From Pseudisothecium myosuroides (Eukaryota > Streptophyta > Bryopsida > Hypnales > Lembophyllaceae), in the NCBI GenBank assembly GCA_951799445.1, contig OX637289.1:8585321-8649320 (forward strand): a stretch of DNA of 64,000 bases. The letters run 5' to 3'. Of this stretch, positions 49,456 to 59,621 are shown one piece after another. Made by a program: the position numbers and the translations under genes. The notes under the pieces are model-generated. The model did no database searches, had not been told where the DNA came from, and saw only the letters and a program-made list of their open reading frames with translations. The stretch's first letter is position 1; every line of letters starts with the position of its first letter.

Positions 49456-49575
49456 TTGTATCCTATTCTCCCCATTCTTTTCCCACATGTTTTGATTCTT
49501 ATAAGTGGTGGATTGTATATTCTTTTTCCCATTTTTTTGCACATGCTTTGATTCTTGTAAATATTGAATGTTGTG
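49456..49575. repeat. Diverged tandem duplication, about 60-bp unit
   Basis: CCCACATGTTTTGATTCTTA and TGCACATGCTTTGATTCTTG mark corresponding points in two head-to-tail units. Confidence 0.7.
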
Positions 49576-49630
49576 TGGGCATGTCGTACTAACCAACCTC
49601 CTAAAAATGCATGGACCTTGTTCTGGATCT

Positions 49631-49740
49631 GTGCATTTTTGGAAGGCTGAATCCTTGGCCCTAAATTGGTAGGGGCAATGTCAGGTTCAAATCCTGCCAG
49701 GGATATGGCTATATGCTAAAAAAACTTTTTCAAAGAGAAA
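49631..49740 (+). other. tRNA-like/SINE-like segment with A- and B-box motifs
   Basis: A perfect B box (GGTTCAAATCC, 49684-49694) sits about 45 bases after an A-box-like TGGCCCTAAATTGG. The ends TCCTTGG and CCAGGGA can pair as an acceptor stem. The span between D-like and T arms is too short for an anticodon arm, so this is not a working tRNA gene. An A-rich stretch follows. Best read as a tRNA-derived SINE head or a decayed tRNA. Confidence 0.4.
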
Positions 49741-50517
49741 AAAAAACTTAAGATACAAAAAAATCTTCAACCGGCTAGAATTACTTAGTAAAGGAAATTT
49801 GCTGATTGAAATTGGACAATGGTGACAATGCCACCGGGAAAAATTGAAGTTTTAGGAAATTGACCGGCAAGTTTTGCCACCTCACTGCACACTTCCGGAC
49901 AGATTTTCAAAAAACCGGGATGGATGAAACTTTGTAGGAAATCTACCATTTAGCCCACAGAACTAGCTGGACTGTGCGCTGGGGCGCTCAGGGATTAAAG
50001 TGCAAGAGAATATGATTATTACCAATTCTATTGGAGGTGCACTTTGTTTAGTTAGCCTTATGTTATTATTTGGAAGCATTTGGCAAGATCATGATCTTTT
50101 CACTAGATGCTTTTAGTCTGAATTCATGTTTTTTCTAGATGTTGAAGGCTCAAAAATGCCACCTTCAAGTTTGTGTAATTGGCTAGGTGAAAAGACATTC
50201 AACTATTCATTAGATCCAAATTTTATTGAAACAAATAAATTGATTTCTAATTGTGTACTTTTAGCAATATACAACTTTATCTTCACTCTAGTTGAAGGGC
50301 TTGAATTTTCATATCATAAGACTTTTGTCTTTTTCAATTTCATCTTAGTTTTTTACTTTTCTTTTAATTGAATCATTGCCTTTACTTTTATTTTTACTTT
50401 CCTTTTAAATGAAACATTTCCTTTTTTTCCTTTTTAAAAGATGGTACTTGTCTTTTATATTTAGAAAGAGGTATATATACAAATATAGTTATTGTTTTTC
50501 TATCAAAGTATTTTTTC

Positions 50518-50604
50518 AATTATATCCATATCAATTATATACATCAATTATATACATCAATTATATACATCAATTATATACTTCAATTATATCCATATCA
50601 AATT
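50518..50604. repeat. Tandem repeat, 14-bp unit (ATATACATCAATTA type)
   Basis: Five to six units with minor variants, followed by a run of about 20 T. Confidence 0.9.
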
Positions 50605-50875
50605 TTTTTTTTTTTTTTTTTTTTAGCCGGCGAATAGCAGGGCCTGCTATACGCGGGACGGTTGATTATTATAATTTAGAAAGTATTATAAAACTATTAT
50701 AAAATTATTATTTTCAAAATAAATACAGAATTTCAAAATTTTCAATGCTGATGTGGCTGAAATTATCTCGTCAACCTAAATTGTTATTTTATTATTATTT
50801 TAATTATTATTTTTAAATATTTTTAAATATTTTTTTATTATATTTTATATATTAAAAAATATTTTTTTATTGTGT

Positions 50876-50990
50876 CCACTATTCATCAATGATGATGAAT
50901 AGTGGCCATTGTCCCTCAAAGGGGCTGTGAGTTCCATTGTGGGGAACTCACAGCCCCTTTACAAAGGGAAGGAGCCCTCCAAAGGGCTGA
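50876..50990. repeat. Three consecutive hairpins
   Basis: Hairpin 1: 13-bp arms CCACTATTCATCA / TGATGAATAGTGG (50876-50905). Hairpin 2: perfect 18-bp arms AAAGGGGCTGTGAGTTCC / GGAACTCACAGCCCCTTT (50918-50960). Hairpin 3: 6-bp arms AGCCCT / AGGGCT (50973-50988). They lie in otherwise AT-rich DNA. Confidence 0.85.
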
Positions 50991-51125
50991 TTTCTTTCTA
51001 ATGATTATTTTTCTCACTTTCGCATTTAGAAAGATATATATATATAACTATATTTATCATTTTTCTGGCAAAGTATTTTATCACTTTCATTCATTTATAT
51101 CATTATTTTTCTCACTACTAGTTTG

Positions 51126-52034
51126 TTAACCCCTAAAGGACCGTTGTCCTTCGGGGACAAATGTGTTTTTGGGTAGGTACCTACGGGATGAAATTTTTTT
51201 GAGATTTTTTGAAACTTTTTTTGAAGATAGAAAAGCTGATAAGCTTTGTGGGAATATAATTTTTTCACAATCGATGCCCGGGAATAACAGTTATGACCAA
51301 ATAAGCTCAAAATAAGGGACGCGGGGCAGTCCGGGTAGCAAAAATAAATTTGCAAAAATTTGAATTTTTTTTTTAACATTTTTGTCTATATGGAAAGCTT
51401 TGATTCATTTCATTTGGATTTGTTATGAGAAAGTTATGGACATTCTTGTTTTTCAAGCAGTTAGAGCATCTTTTTGAAAAAAATAACTTGTAGGATTCAT
51501 TTCTGAATTCAATTTTTCAAATTTTTCAATTTTTTTTTTCTTGCATGGTTTAGTTTACTTGCTTGAACAATCTCACCATTGGGATTTGTGAATTTTAATT
51601 TCATCTAAAATATATGAATATTTTAGATTTTCCTCCTATCTTGTACCTACTTCTATTTAACATTTTTTTTAAGAATGATAGTTAAGTTTTTTTGAATTTT
51701 TTTTCCTAGACTCTCAACTCAATTCTCCACTATAAAAATTTAAAGCTCAAAACTCTATAGTGCAAAAATTTTAAGTTAAAAATGTTTAAAAGTCAAAAAA
51801 TCTACTCTCGTATTGTTCTGTAAAACTTGTTTTTTCACTTTAAATGTAGATATCTTGCAATTTGTGCGGTCAAAAATTCTGAAAAAAATTCCACACATTC
51901 TTATACTAGTTAGGTGTAAGATCCTATGGTTAGATGTGCAAAAAAAATCCAAATTTTTTTTTACTCTTTGCTATAGAAATGGCAGTTTTGAGTGTTTTTT
52001 GGCAGAAAAAAGGCCTTGGTCCTATAGGGGTTAA
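51126..52034 (+). mobile_element. TTAA-bounded element, main subfamily (909 bp)
   Basis: Starts TTAACCCCTAAAGGACCGTT and ends GGTCCTATAGGGGTTAA. A-end GTCCTTCGGGGACAAATG and B-end GAAATGGCAGTTTTGAGTG signatures are as in the copies at 5886, 19988 and 54360. A 73-codon B-end frame lies at 51813-52034. Confidence 0.88.
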
Positions 52035-52328
52035 GATTGATTATTTTTCCAAGTATATTTCGATTTCTTGTCCAACTTTGTGATCTCATTCTTATGATTG
52101 ATAAGTCTAATTTACATCCGACTTAATCTCTTCCCTACAGAGTATTGAAACTAGTAATCCCCTTAGGACTTCAACTACTTTTTGGCACTACTGAGAGTGC
52201 ATGACAATAGGCTAATTATTTGTCATTTCTTCATGATAGCAAATCTTTCCTTTAGGAGTTAAAAGAAAAAAATTTAATAAAATTAAACCATCCAAAAAAC
52301 AACCTCCCTTCAATTTGTCTTTCTCTAT

Positions 52329-52540
52329 CTACACTGAATAGGGGTTTTAAGGGAACCCATCCTAATAAATTGACATTTCACACTACATAAATATTTATAC
52401 ATGTTCATTCGCTATGCATGTTCACTGGTTCACTAGTCATTGTTCATGCACACATGTTCACTGGTAATGTTTTGTATGCATTCACTGCGTGGTGAGTCCT
52501 TTTAATTTTTTGGTCCCCTTAATACCCCTATTCAGTGTAG
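52329..52540. mobile_element. Small MITE-like element (212 bp) with 25-bp inverted ends
   Basis: CTACACTGAATAGGGGTTTT plus AAGGG at the left (52329-52353) is mirrored at the right (52516-52540) with one mismatch. The interior has several ATGTTCACTGGT/CATTCACTG-type repeats. Superfamily unknown; no clear target duplication. Confidence 0.7.
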
Positions 52541-53509
52541 ATTGTCCCATCTTGCCCAACCTTAAGGTCTGTTCCCACTTGGTCTTAAGGGGGTGATGTT
52601 AAGGTATTAAACGAGCTGTACATTGAAGTGCATTCCCACTTGAGTGCTTTGTTATCCGCCGAATCTACATGGCAACCAAGGTTGCATGGACTTGACAGTG
52701 CTCCTACGTTCATTAATCTTTTTTTTTGTTGGCCCACCACTACAAAAGTAGTGGGTAATAAGTGCTTGGCCATCTTCTGAAATTGAAGATTTCAACATTT
52801 TTCAGCTGTTCTTATATAAAGGAGCTCTGGATAGCCCATTACATAAGAGCAGCAATTGCTGAAGGCAGAAACTAAGGTAAAACAACACATTACAAACAAA
52901 ATGGGGATTTTGCCCTTATGTCATTGCTGAAATTTTTTAATTTTTTTTCCACAGAAAGACAAGTGATAGAAATGGCGAGAGCAATTGAAATTATATTTTT
53001 TTGATAAAGTGTGAATTTGTTATGAATATTTGAAGTGTTCAGCTCATATGGCCTAAAAGAGTCTCTAGATTACCCCAAAGCCAACAAAAACTATATCCAT
53101 AACGGTCATCTTACTCACCTAAAGCAGTCACAATATTTTCTAATATGGAAGCCCTAAAACAATCACTTCTCACAATGAATTAGCACTAAAAAGCTGAAAG
53201 TTCTTATTGTGGTCACTAATTACTCCATTCCGGTTAGCTAAGACATTGATTGTGGCCCAAATCTCATTCATTGGAAGAAAACCATAATGGGGTGAAAGAA
53301 AACCATAATGGGGTCATTCGTAGCTAAGTGTCCACAATGGATCTTTTGTCCATAAGGGTTGTTTTACCTTAGTGGGATTTGATATGAGAAACTCAAGTTT
53401 ATTGAAGTTTATCAACAACTACCCCACACTAATTTGAATGTCACTATTGATGTGAGTGAAGGAAGATGTGCAGGCAATCTCTTTATACAAATGGGGTGAA
53501 GGGAGTTAG
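52541..53509. other. Intergenic DNA
   Basis: Two copies of GAAAACCATAATGGGGT lie at 53278-53311. A short frame at 52585-52773 matches nothing. No gene. Confidence 0.55.
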
Positions 53510-54020
53510 AACAATCCATATGGGATATGTCAATTAGGATTAGTAGGAGCTCAAGGGCTCATACCTAGTTTAGTCAAAAGCAGAAATTGTGTTAAAAAGA
53601 AGAACTTTAGACCTCATTTATGCATAGTAGAATAATTTTTTTTTAAAACTTTGAACTAAGAAAAGTTGGTAAACCAAATTAACTTTCATCTCCAAAAATC
53701 TGTTTGAGATTTCAAGCCTCCAATCAAAAGTTATGAACAAAATTTGGAGAGGGGTTGGGAGGGGCATTTTCTTTGACATTTTCAAACATCCTCTCTGAAT
53801 TTTATCCCTAACTTTTGATTGGAGGCTCTAAATCTCAAACGGATTTTTGGAAATGAAAGTTAGCTTGATTTACAAACTTTTTTTGGTTCAAAGTTTATTG
53901 AAAAAAATTATTCTACTATGTATAAATGAGGTCTGAAGTTCTACATTTAACACAATTCCTGCATTTTGACAATGAGTGGTCAAGCTCTCATCTACAAATT
54001 GTCCCATACCTTTTGAGGAT
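53510..54020. mobile_element. Foldback element, about 510 bp
   Basis: Left arm 53510-53745 and right arm 53795-54020 are inverted copies, for example GACCTCATTTATGCATAGTA / reversed GACCTCATTTATACATAGTA, and AAGCCTCCAATCAAAAGTTA / reversed GAGCCTCCAATCAAAAGTTA. The loop is about 50 bases around GGAGAGGGGTTGGGAGGGG. No coding capacity. Confidence 0.8.
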
Positions 54021-54359
54021 TCATGATGGACAATAGATTTCATTATATAAATGATCTCTCCACCCATAGTTTAGAGGACATGGGTTGGCATTGAGTTGTA
54101 TTTAAATTCTTTCCAATATTTGGATTTTCTTTACAATCAATTTTCTTTTGAATTGGAACGGTGACTGTCTTGTTAATTTTCAAAATTTCAGAGTTTGAAA
54201 TTTTGATTATTTTTTGTCAAGTGTGACCTCGGGCTACAGTAATTGGATGTGCAAGGGGCTTGAGGTCCCCAGAATGGCTGAAGAAAGTAACTTGCGAGCC
54301 ATGTGAAAACTTCACCTAATTAAAATACAATTACAGCAAATCCAAACGTGAACTCCCGT

Positions 54360-55298
54360 TTAACCCCTAAAGGACCAAGGCCTTTTTTGTGCCAAAAAAC
54401 ACTCAAAACTGCCATTTCTATAGCAAATAGTAAAAAAAATTGAAAATTGTTTTTTTTTCACATCTAATCGTAGGATTTTACACCTAACTAGTATGGGAGT
54501 GTGTGGAAAAAATTTCAGAAATTTTGACCGCACAGATTGCAAGATATTTGCGTTTAAAGTGGAAAAAACAAGTTTTTCAGCACATTGTGGGACTAGATTT
54601 TCTGACTTTGAACATTTTTAACTTAAAATTTTTGCACTACAACGTTTTGAGCTTTAAATTTTTATAGTGGAGAATTGAGTTGAGAGTCTAGGAAAAAAAA
54701 TAAAATTCAAAAAAACTTAATTATCATTCTTAAAAAAATTGTTAAGTAGAAGTAGGTACAAGATAGAAGGAAAATTTAAAATATTCATATATTTTAGATG
54801 GAATTAAAATGCACTAATCCCAAAGGTGAGATTGTTCTAGGAAGTAAACTAAACCATGAAAAAAAAAAAGTTGAAAAAGTTGAAAAATTGCATTCAGAAA
54901 TGAATCCTACAAGTTATTTTTTTCAAGAAGCTGCTCTAACTGCCTGAAAAACAAGAATGTCCATAACTTTCTCATAACATATCCAAATGAAATGAATCAA
55001 AGCTTTCCAAATAGGCAAAAATATAATCTATGAGAAAAAAAAAATTCAAAAAAAAATTCAAATTTTTGTCCATTTTTTTTTCACTGCCCAAGCTGCCCGC
55101 CATCCCCTATTTTGAGCTTATTTGGTCATAACTTTTGTTCCCGGGCACCGATTGTGAAAAAATTATATTCCCACAAAGCTTATCAGTTTTTCTATCTCCA
55201 AAAAAAGTTTCAAGAAATCACGACAAAATTTCAGCCCGTAGGTACCTGCCCGAAAATGCATTTGTCCCCCGAAGGGACAACAGTCCTTTAGGGGTTAA
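54360..55298 (-). mobile_element. TTAA-bounded element, main subfamily (939 bp)
   Basis: B end first (TTAACCCCTAAAGGACCAAG, then AAAACTGCCATTTCTATAGC), A end last (TTTGTCCCCCGAAGGGACAA, then CAGTCCTTTAGGGGTTAA). Closest to the copy at 19988. The B-end frame at 54360-54542 (60 codons, minus) is conserved. Confidence 0.88.
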
Positions 55299-55545
55299 AA
55301 AGATTATTTCCTTCTTATTTGCAGGTTTTATCTTTTAACACCTACAGTTTGCAATCACCAGGTGGGAGTGGACCTTTAGCCACTTTTCCTAATCCCGATA
55401 CTTCCTGCACAATCCCCCACTTCCTTTGATTTAATTCCAGTGCCCCTTTTTTCCACTTAGTTCATGTACCGGCTCTCTTGTGCCTGCAATCCTTCAGAGG
55501 AAATGCAGGATTTGATGAATTTTTCCTTTTATTTGCCTTATGATA

Positions 55546-55736
55546 CAGTAGAACCTCTCTAAGTTGATTGGTCCCAGACCAGTCTAACAGATTGGTTTAT
55601 AGAGGTTTATTGACTTAGAGAGGGTCATTTTTAGTCACAGCCTTTGTTATGTGGCCCAGTCTGGGACCGGTCTAACATGATTAGTTTACAGAGGTTTATC
55701 AACTTAGAGAGGATCAGCTTAGAGAGGTTCTATTGT
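55546..55736. mobile_element. Emigrant/pogo-like MITE (191 bp, Tc1/mariner type)
   Basis: Ends are CAGTAGAACCTCTCTAAGTT and, reversed, CAATAGAACCTCTCTAAGCT, each flanked by TA. The CAGTRRAACCTCT terminus and TA target are those of the plant Emigrant/Lemi1 pogo-like group. The inner arms also repeat the TTTA(T/C)AGAGGTTTAT motif. Confidence 0.85.
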
Positions 55737-56043
55737 ATTTGGTTAGTCTTTCAATTTTAAATCATTTCTTTAAGTTGAAGCATGCTTGCAAAAAGTCAAT
55801 GAGATATAATTATTTAGTTGCTTGGTTTTATATCACATATGGTTGTTATTTATAATGTAAGTTGTTTTTTTGATTCTAAGCTATTTATAAGAATTAATAA
55901 TATTATTTTATACAAGCCAAATTGTTTTGATAGTGGTTCATTGTTTTTGAAATTGCATTTTTGTAAGTATTACATGTAGAAGAGATTTTATTGCATATGA
56001 TGAAAATCTTGTGGGGTCATTCTAATAAGTTGGTCTTTGAGTT

Positions 56044-56688
56044 TTAACCCCTAAATGCCCAAGGCACCCAATTTGGGTGTCGACAATACTTTGAAGTTAA
56101 ATAAAACCTAACCAATTAGCTATTTTTAGAAGTTTATATTTTTGAAAAATTCTTTTTGAAGTCTAATTTTAGCATTAAGAATCCGATTTTGAAAATGATT
56201 GATCATGATTTTTCTATTCAAGACTTTGTGCAAGGGTACCCATTGTAATCTTGACTTTCCGTAGTGTTGAGGGTTCCTGGAAATGGGCCTCAAATACACT
56301 AGATCTTGGAGGAAAAATTACATTAGAAATTCAATTAAAAATATTGTAGAGTAGATTTTGAGAAGCCATAAATTGATTGGAGTTATGCATGATAGGCCCT
56401 TTAACCTCATATTTTTTTGGTGACCAAATTTTTAGATTTGACATGTGAAAAAAGGATTGAAAGAAATTCTAAGTTTTAACACCCTCATGATCAAACATTA
56501 TAATCTTTCAATCCATAATTGATATTCTTGTGTTTTCTTTTCCTATGTGATCTCTAGCATGTCTAGTTTGAATTTGTACAGTTACAATTTAAATGAAGTT
56601 GATACAACTTATCTAAATGTTGGCTTTTTGTTCAATTTAGAGCAAATTTTAGGAAGCTCAAAACAGGCCTTGGGCATTTAGGGGTTAA
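56044..56688. mobile_element. TTAA-bounded element, third subfamily (645 bp)
   Basis: TTAACCCCTAAATGCCCAAG and CTTGGGCATTTAGGGGTTAA are perfect inverted ends. The first ten bases match the other TTAA elements, but the interior is unrelated to them, as far as I can see. Confidence 0.83.
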
Positions 56689-58093
56689 AGTGATTGCAAG
56701 AAAAATTTGTACTAGATATTGTGTTTTAGTCTTGTACAGTACTAGTGATTATTTCTAAAGTACTGTAAAATTACATTTTTAAACAATAAAAGCACTTTAA
56801 AATTAAAGTATTTAAAAAAAAATTAACTTATAATGTGGAGTGTGGAGTATTTATCATCGGAGGAGAACAAAACCTCCCTGCAAAACTCAAGAAATAGGTA
56901 CTTTGATGTTATTTTATTTCTATATGACTTTCAATTGAATTGGATCATTACTTTGAACACTATGCTCAAAATCCATTTAAGCATGCAAAGTGTGATGAGA
57001 AATAATATTGATTGTTTTTGCAATCACCCTTCATGTAAGTTACATGTTCTATAAATAATAGTTTGGTTTAGCAACTATAATTGTGTATGGCTCCTCTAAG
57101 TCTTATTTGTAAATGTTATTAGTGCTCCAACATTCAACCTTGATTTTTGGATGTTGTTGATTAATGTACAATATTCATTTTCTTTACTTATAATGACTTC
57201 TTGTATAAATTTGTCATGACTTTATATAAATTCTACAATTTATAATCTTATAAAGAAATTTAATTGTGTGGTAAGTAGGCTACTGTGTAAGTTATATAAC
57301 ACTCAGATTATGTTAGGTATTAATGTAGCACCACAATTGCATAATTTGGAAAAGCTTATACAATTTAAATCATAAACTATGGAAGGACTATACTATCTTC
57401 TAGTTGGTCATCTTTTCTTCCAATATTTATTAGGTTACGGACCAATGATTTTTTTAAATGAAAATTTGCCCAGAAAAGATGAATTTTTTTTAAAGATTAT
57501 TTGGTAGTGTTTAAATTTTTCTTTATCAATATATGGACTAATTGAATTGTCATAAATCTTAGGATGGTATTACTCTTTGTAAATGGATGTAACATGCTTT
57601 TGGAATGAAAAAAAATTATCATCTACATTTTGCACCTTTCACATATAGACGTAAATAGTTTCATTACTAGAACTAATAGAGATTGATTTATGCACTGTGG
57701 CTAAAATAAATGAAGTAAAAATATGTTGTTAACTTTTGTATAAAATCGTCTATATTATCACTATCATGATTATGTATCCTCTCTATGAACCTCAAAATTT
57801 AACCTCAATTAACTTCAATAAAATGCCCAAAATAAATGAAATAAAAATACATGGATGTAGCATCTTATATTGTTAACTCTTGTATAAGGTCATCTATATT
57901 GTTTCTAACATGATTATGTATCCATTCTATGAACCTCAATTACTTAACTTCAATTAGATGTTAAATAGTAATGATAAAGCAATAAGGGGGTATGATGAAA
58001 ATTACAAAGTTGATGTGGAAGATGATGGGTTAGATTTAGATCTTGACCTAAGAGATTCTTTAGATTCTTTTGATGGTCTTAGGGTAAATATTA
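56689..58093. other. AT-rich intergenic DNA with a tandem duplication
   Basis: A unit of about 130 bp around AAAATAAATGAARTAAAAATA and CATGATTATGTATCC is present twice (57700-57825 and 57830-57960). No gene. Confidence 0.6.
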
Positions 58094-58625
58094 CTCCCTC
58101 CGTCCCTAAATGATTTTCTTGTTGTACTCTTGTGATGTTGCAAATTGGTCAAAGCTGGTTTTTGATTACTATTTGGTACCAACAAAACAACTCCAAGTAG
58201 TAGCCCCCCCTCCATTCATGCAATCATCACTCAAAAGACAAATCAAATGACTAAAGGGATCAATCAACACTATTCCTTCTTATTTTTTGCATCTCTTTGA
58301 ATATTGCCCGATTGAAGAAGATGAGGCTTTGGAAGGCGAAACAAAAGGCTTCACATGGTCTAGGGCGTATACTAAATGCTTACAAAATGAAGACCTCACA
58401 CTCAACAATTAATTGACAATGGTGGTATGTGAAAATGCCCAAAAAATTTTACTTTTCAATATTCCAAAACTACACTTTAAAAAGGGCTTTGAAGCTCAAA
58501 GTTTCTAAAATGCTAGGAATGCACGAAACTCTACTTATAGTGCAAAAGTCGTTTTTTAAATGTTATTTTTAACCTTAATTTGGGACATTCTGTCCAACAA
58601 GAAGATCATTTGGGGATGGAGGTAG
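58094..58625. mobile_element. Stowaway-like MITE (532 bp, Tc1/mariner type)
   Basis: The left end CTCCCTCCGTCCCTAAATGA and the right end, reversed, CTACCTCCATCCCCAAATGA continue into matching TTTTCTTGTTG / TCTTCTTGTTG, and both are flanked by TA. CTCCCTCCGTYCC is the standard Stowaway terminus. It is longer than typical, so it may carry an insertion. Confidence 0.85.
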
Positions 58626-59257
58626 TATTTTTCATCACCCATTATATGGTCTTCTTGGTGACATAGTAATTTCTTTAGAAGAAACAAATTCTTTGAAAGA
58701 ACACTTTAAATTCATGGAAAGAATGTTCCTTCACTTCCTGAAAATCTAACATTTTCACTACAATCCTAGCACCTGAAAAATTTGTTTTACATTTTCACTT
58801 AGATATTTCTATGTTTTGGGCATTTAACAATTTATCTACAACTACAATAAAATAGCCCCAAAAGCTGTTAGATTATGACCAACTCTACTCTGACTTCAAA
58901 TAGGATATTGGAATAAAACCAAACCTCTTGAATGTCATAGTACTTGTGCTAAAATAGACATGAGGATATAAAGCCCTAGATCAGTGTGACAAAGAATATG
59001 GATGTGAAAGTATAGAGGTGCATGTAGAATTACTTTCGGAGTAAAATCTGAATTAAAACCCATTTAAAACTTCCTGAACTTCTTAGTAACTGTGCGACAT
59101 TCGTAAACACAATCGCATGCAAATCCATCCACTGTCGAGTATCAAAGTAAAGAATGAGCTATAAACTTAAGCGTATCGAGTTTTCAGGGTTTGATTAAAA
59201 AAATAATGAATGTAATACTAAATAGAGTTACACAAAAGCAAAAAAAGTTAAAACACT
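58626..59257. other. Intergenic spacer before the duplicated AAA segment
   Basis: No supported feature. Homology to the other AAA locus begins near 59258. Confidence 0.6.
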
Positions 59258-59621
59258 CTCTCTTGCACCTTCAGACCCTAAAAAGCCTTCAAACGAAGTC
59301 AAAACTGTACATAACATTGTTCAGAGGGGCGGATTGATCCCAAGAGTAACAAAAGACACAGTAGGTATATTGTGCCTCTGTCAATGGCAAATAATTCAAC
59401 AAGCAAGTCTTTCCACGTAAGAGAAACTCGTTCTTGCAGGTTCATTCTGAAAGCCAAGGCTAACTGGAAGGGAGAATAGAAAACGGGTAGTTGGTTGCAT
59501 GATGATTTGGTACATCATATCAACAAAATGAACTACTCCAAGGCCCTCCAAAGCCACCCTGAATGGCTGAATAATGTCATGTGGAACACGAAACGAAACC
59601 AAAATATATAGTACAAAAAGG

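Larger units (their letters stand above)
50459..51078. repeat. Block flanked by about 57-bp imperfect direct repeats
   Basis: ATTTAGAAAGAGGTATATAT through CAAAGTATTTTTTCA (50459-50516) recurs as ATTTAGAAAGATATATATAT through CAAAGTATTTTATCA (51024-51078). Between them lie an ATATACATCAATT tandem repeat, a T20 run, AT-rich DNA and three consecutive hairpins. Confidence 0.7.

Noticed and set aside
47393..49998. A 2.6 kb element with ends CCCCTGAGCGCCCAG and CTGGGGCGCTCAGGG
   Set aside because: The ends are inverted copies over about 15 bases, but the left end coincides with the stop codon of the PGG relic, TTAA is absent on the left, and the interiors near the ends do not match. Probably chance.
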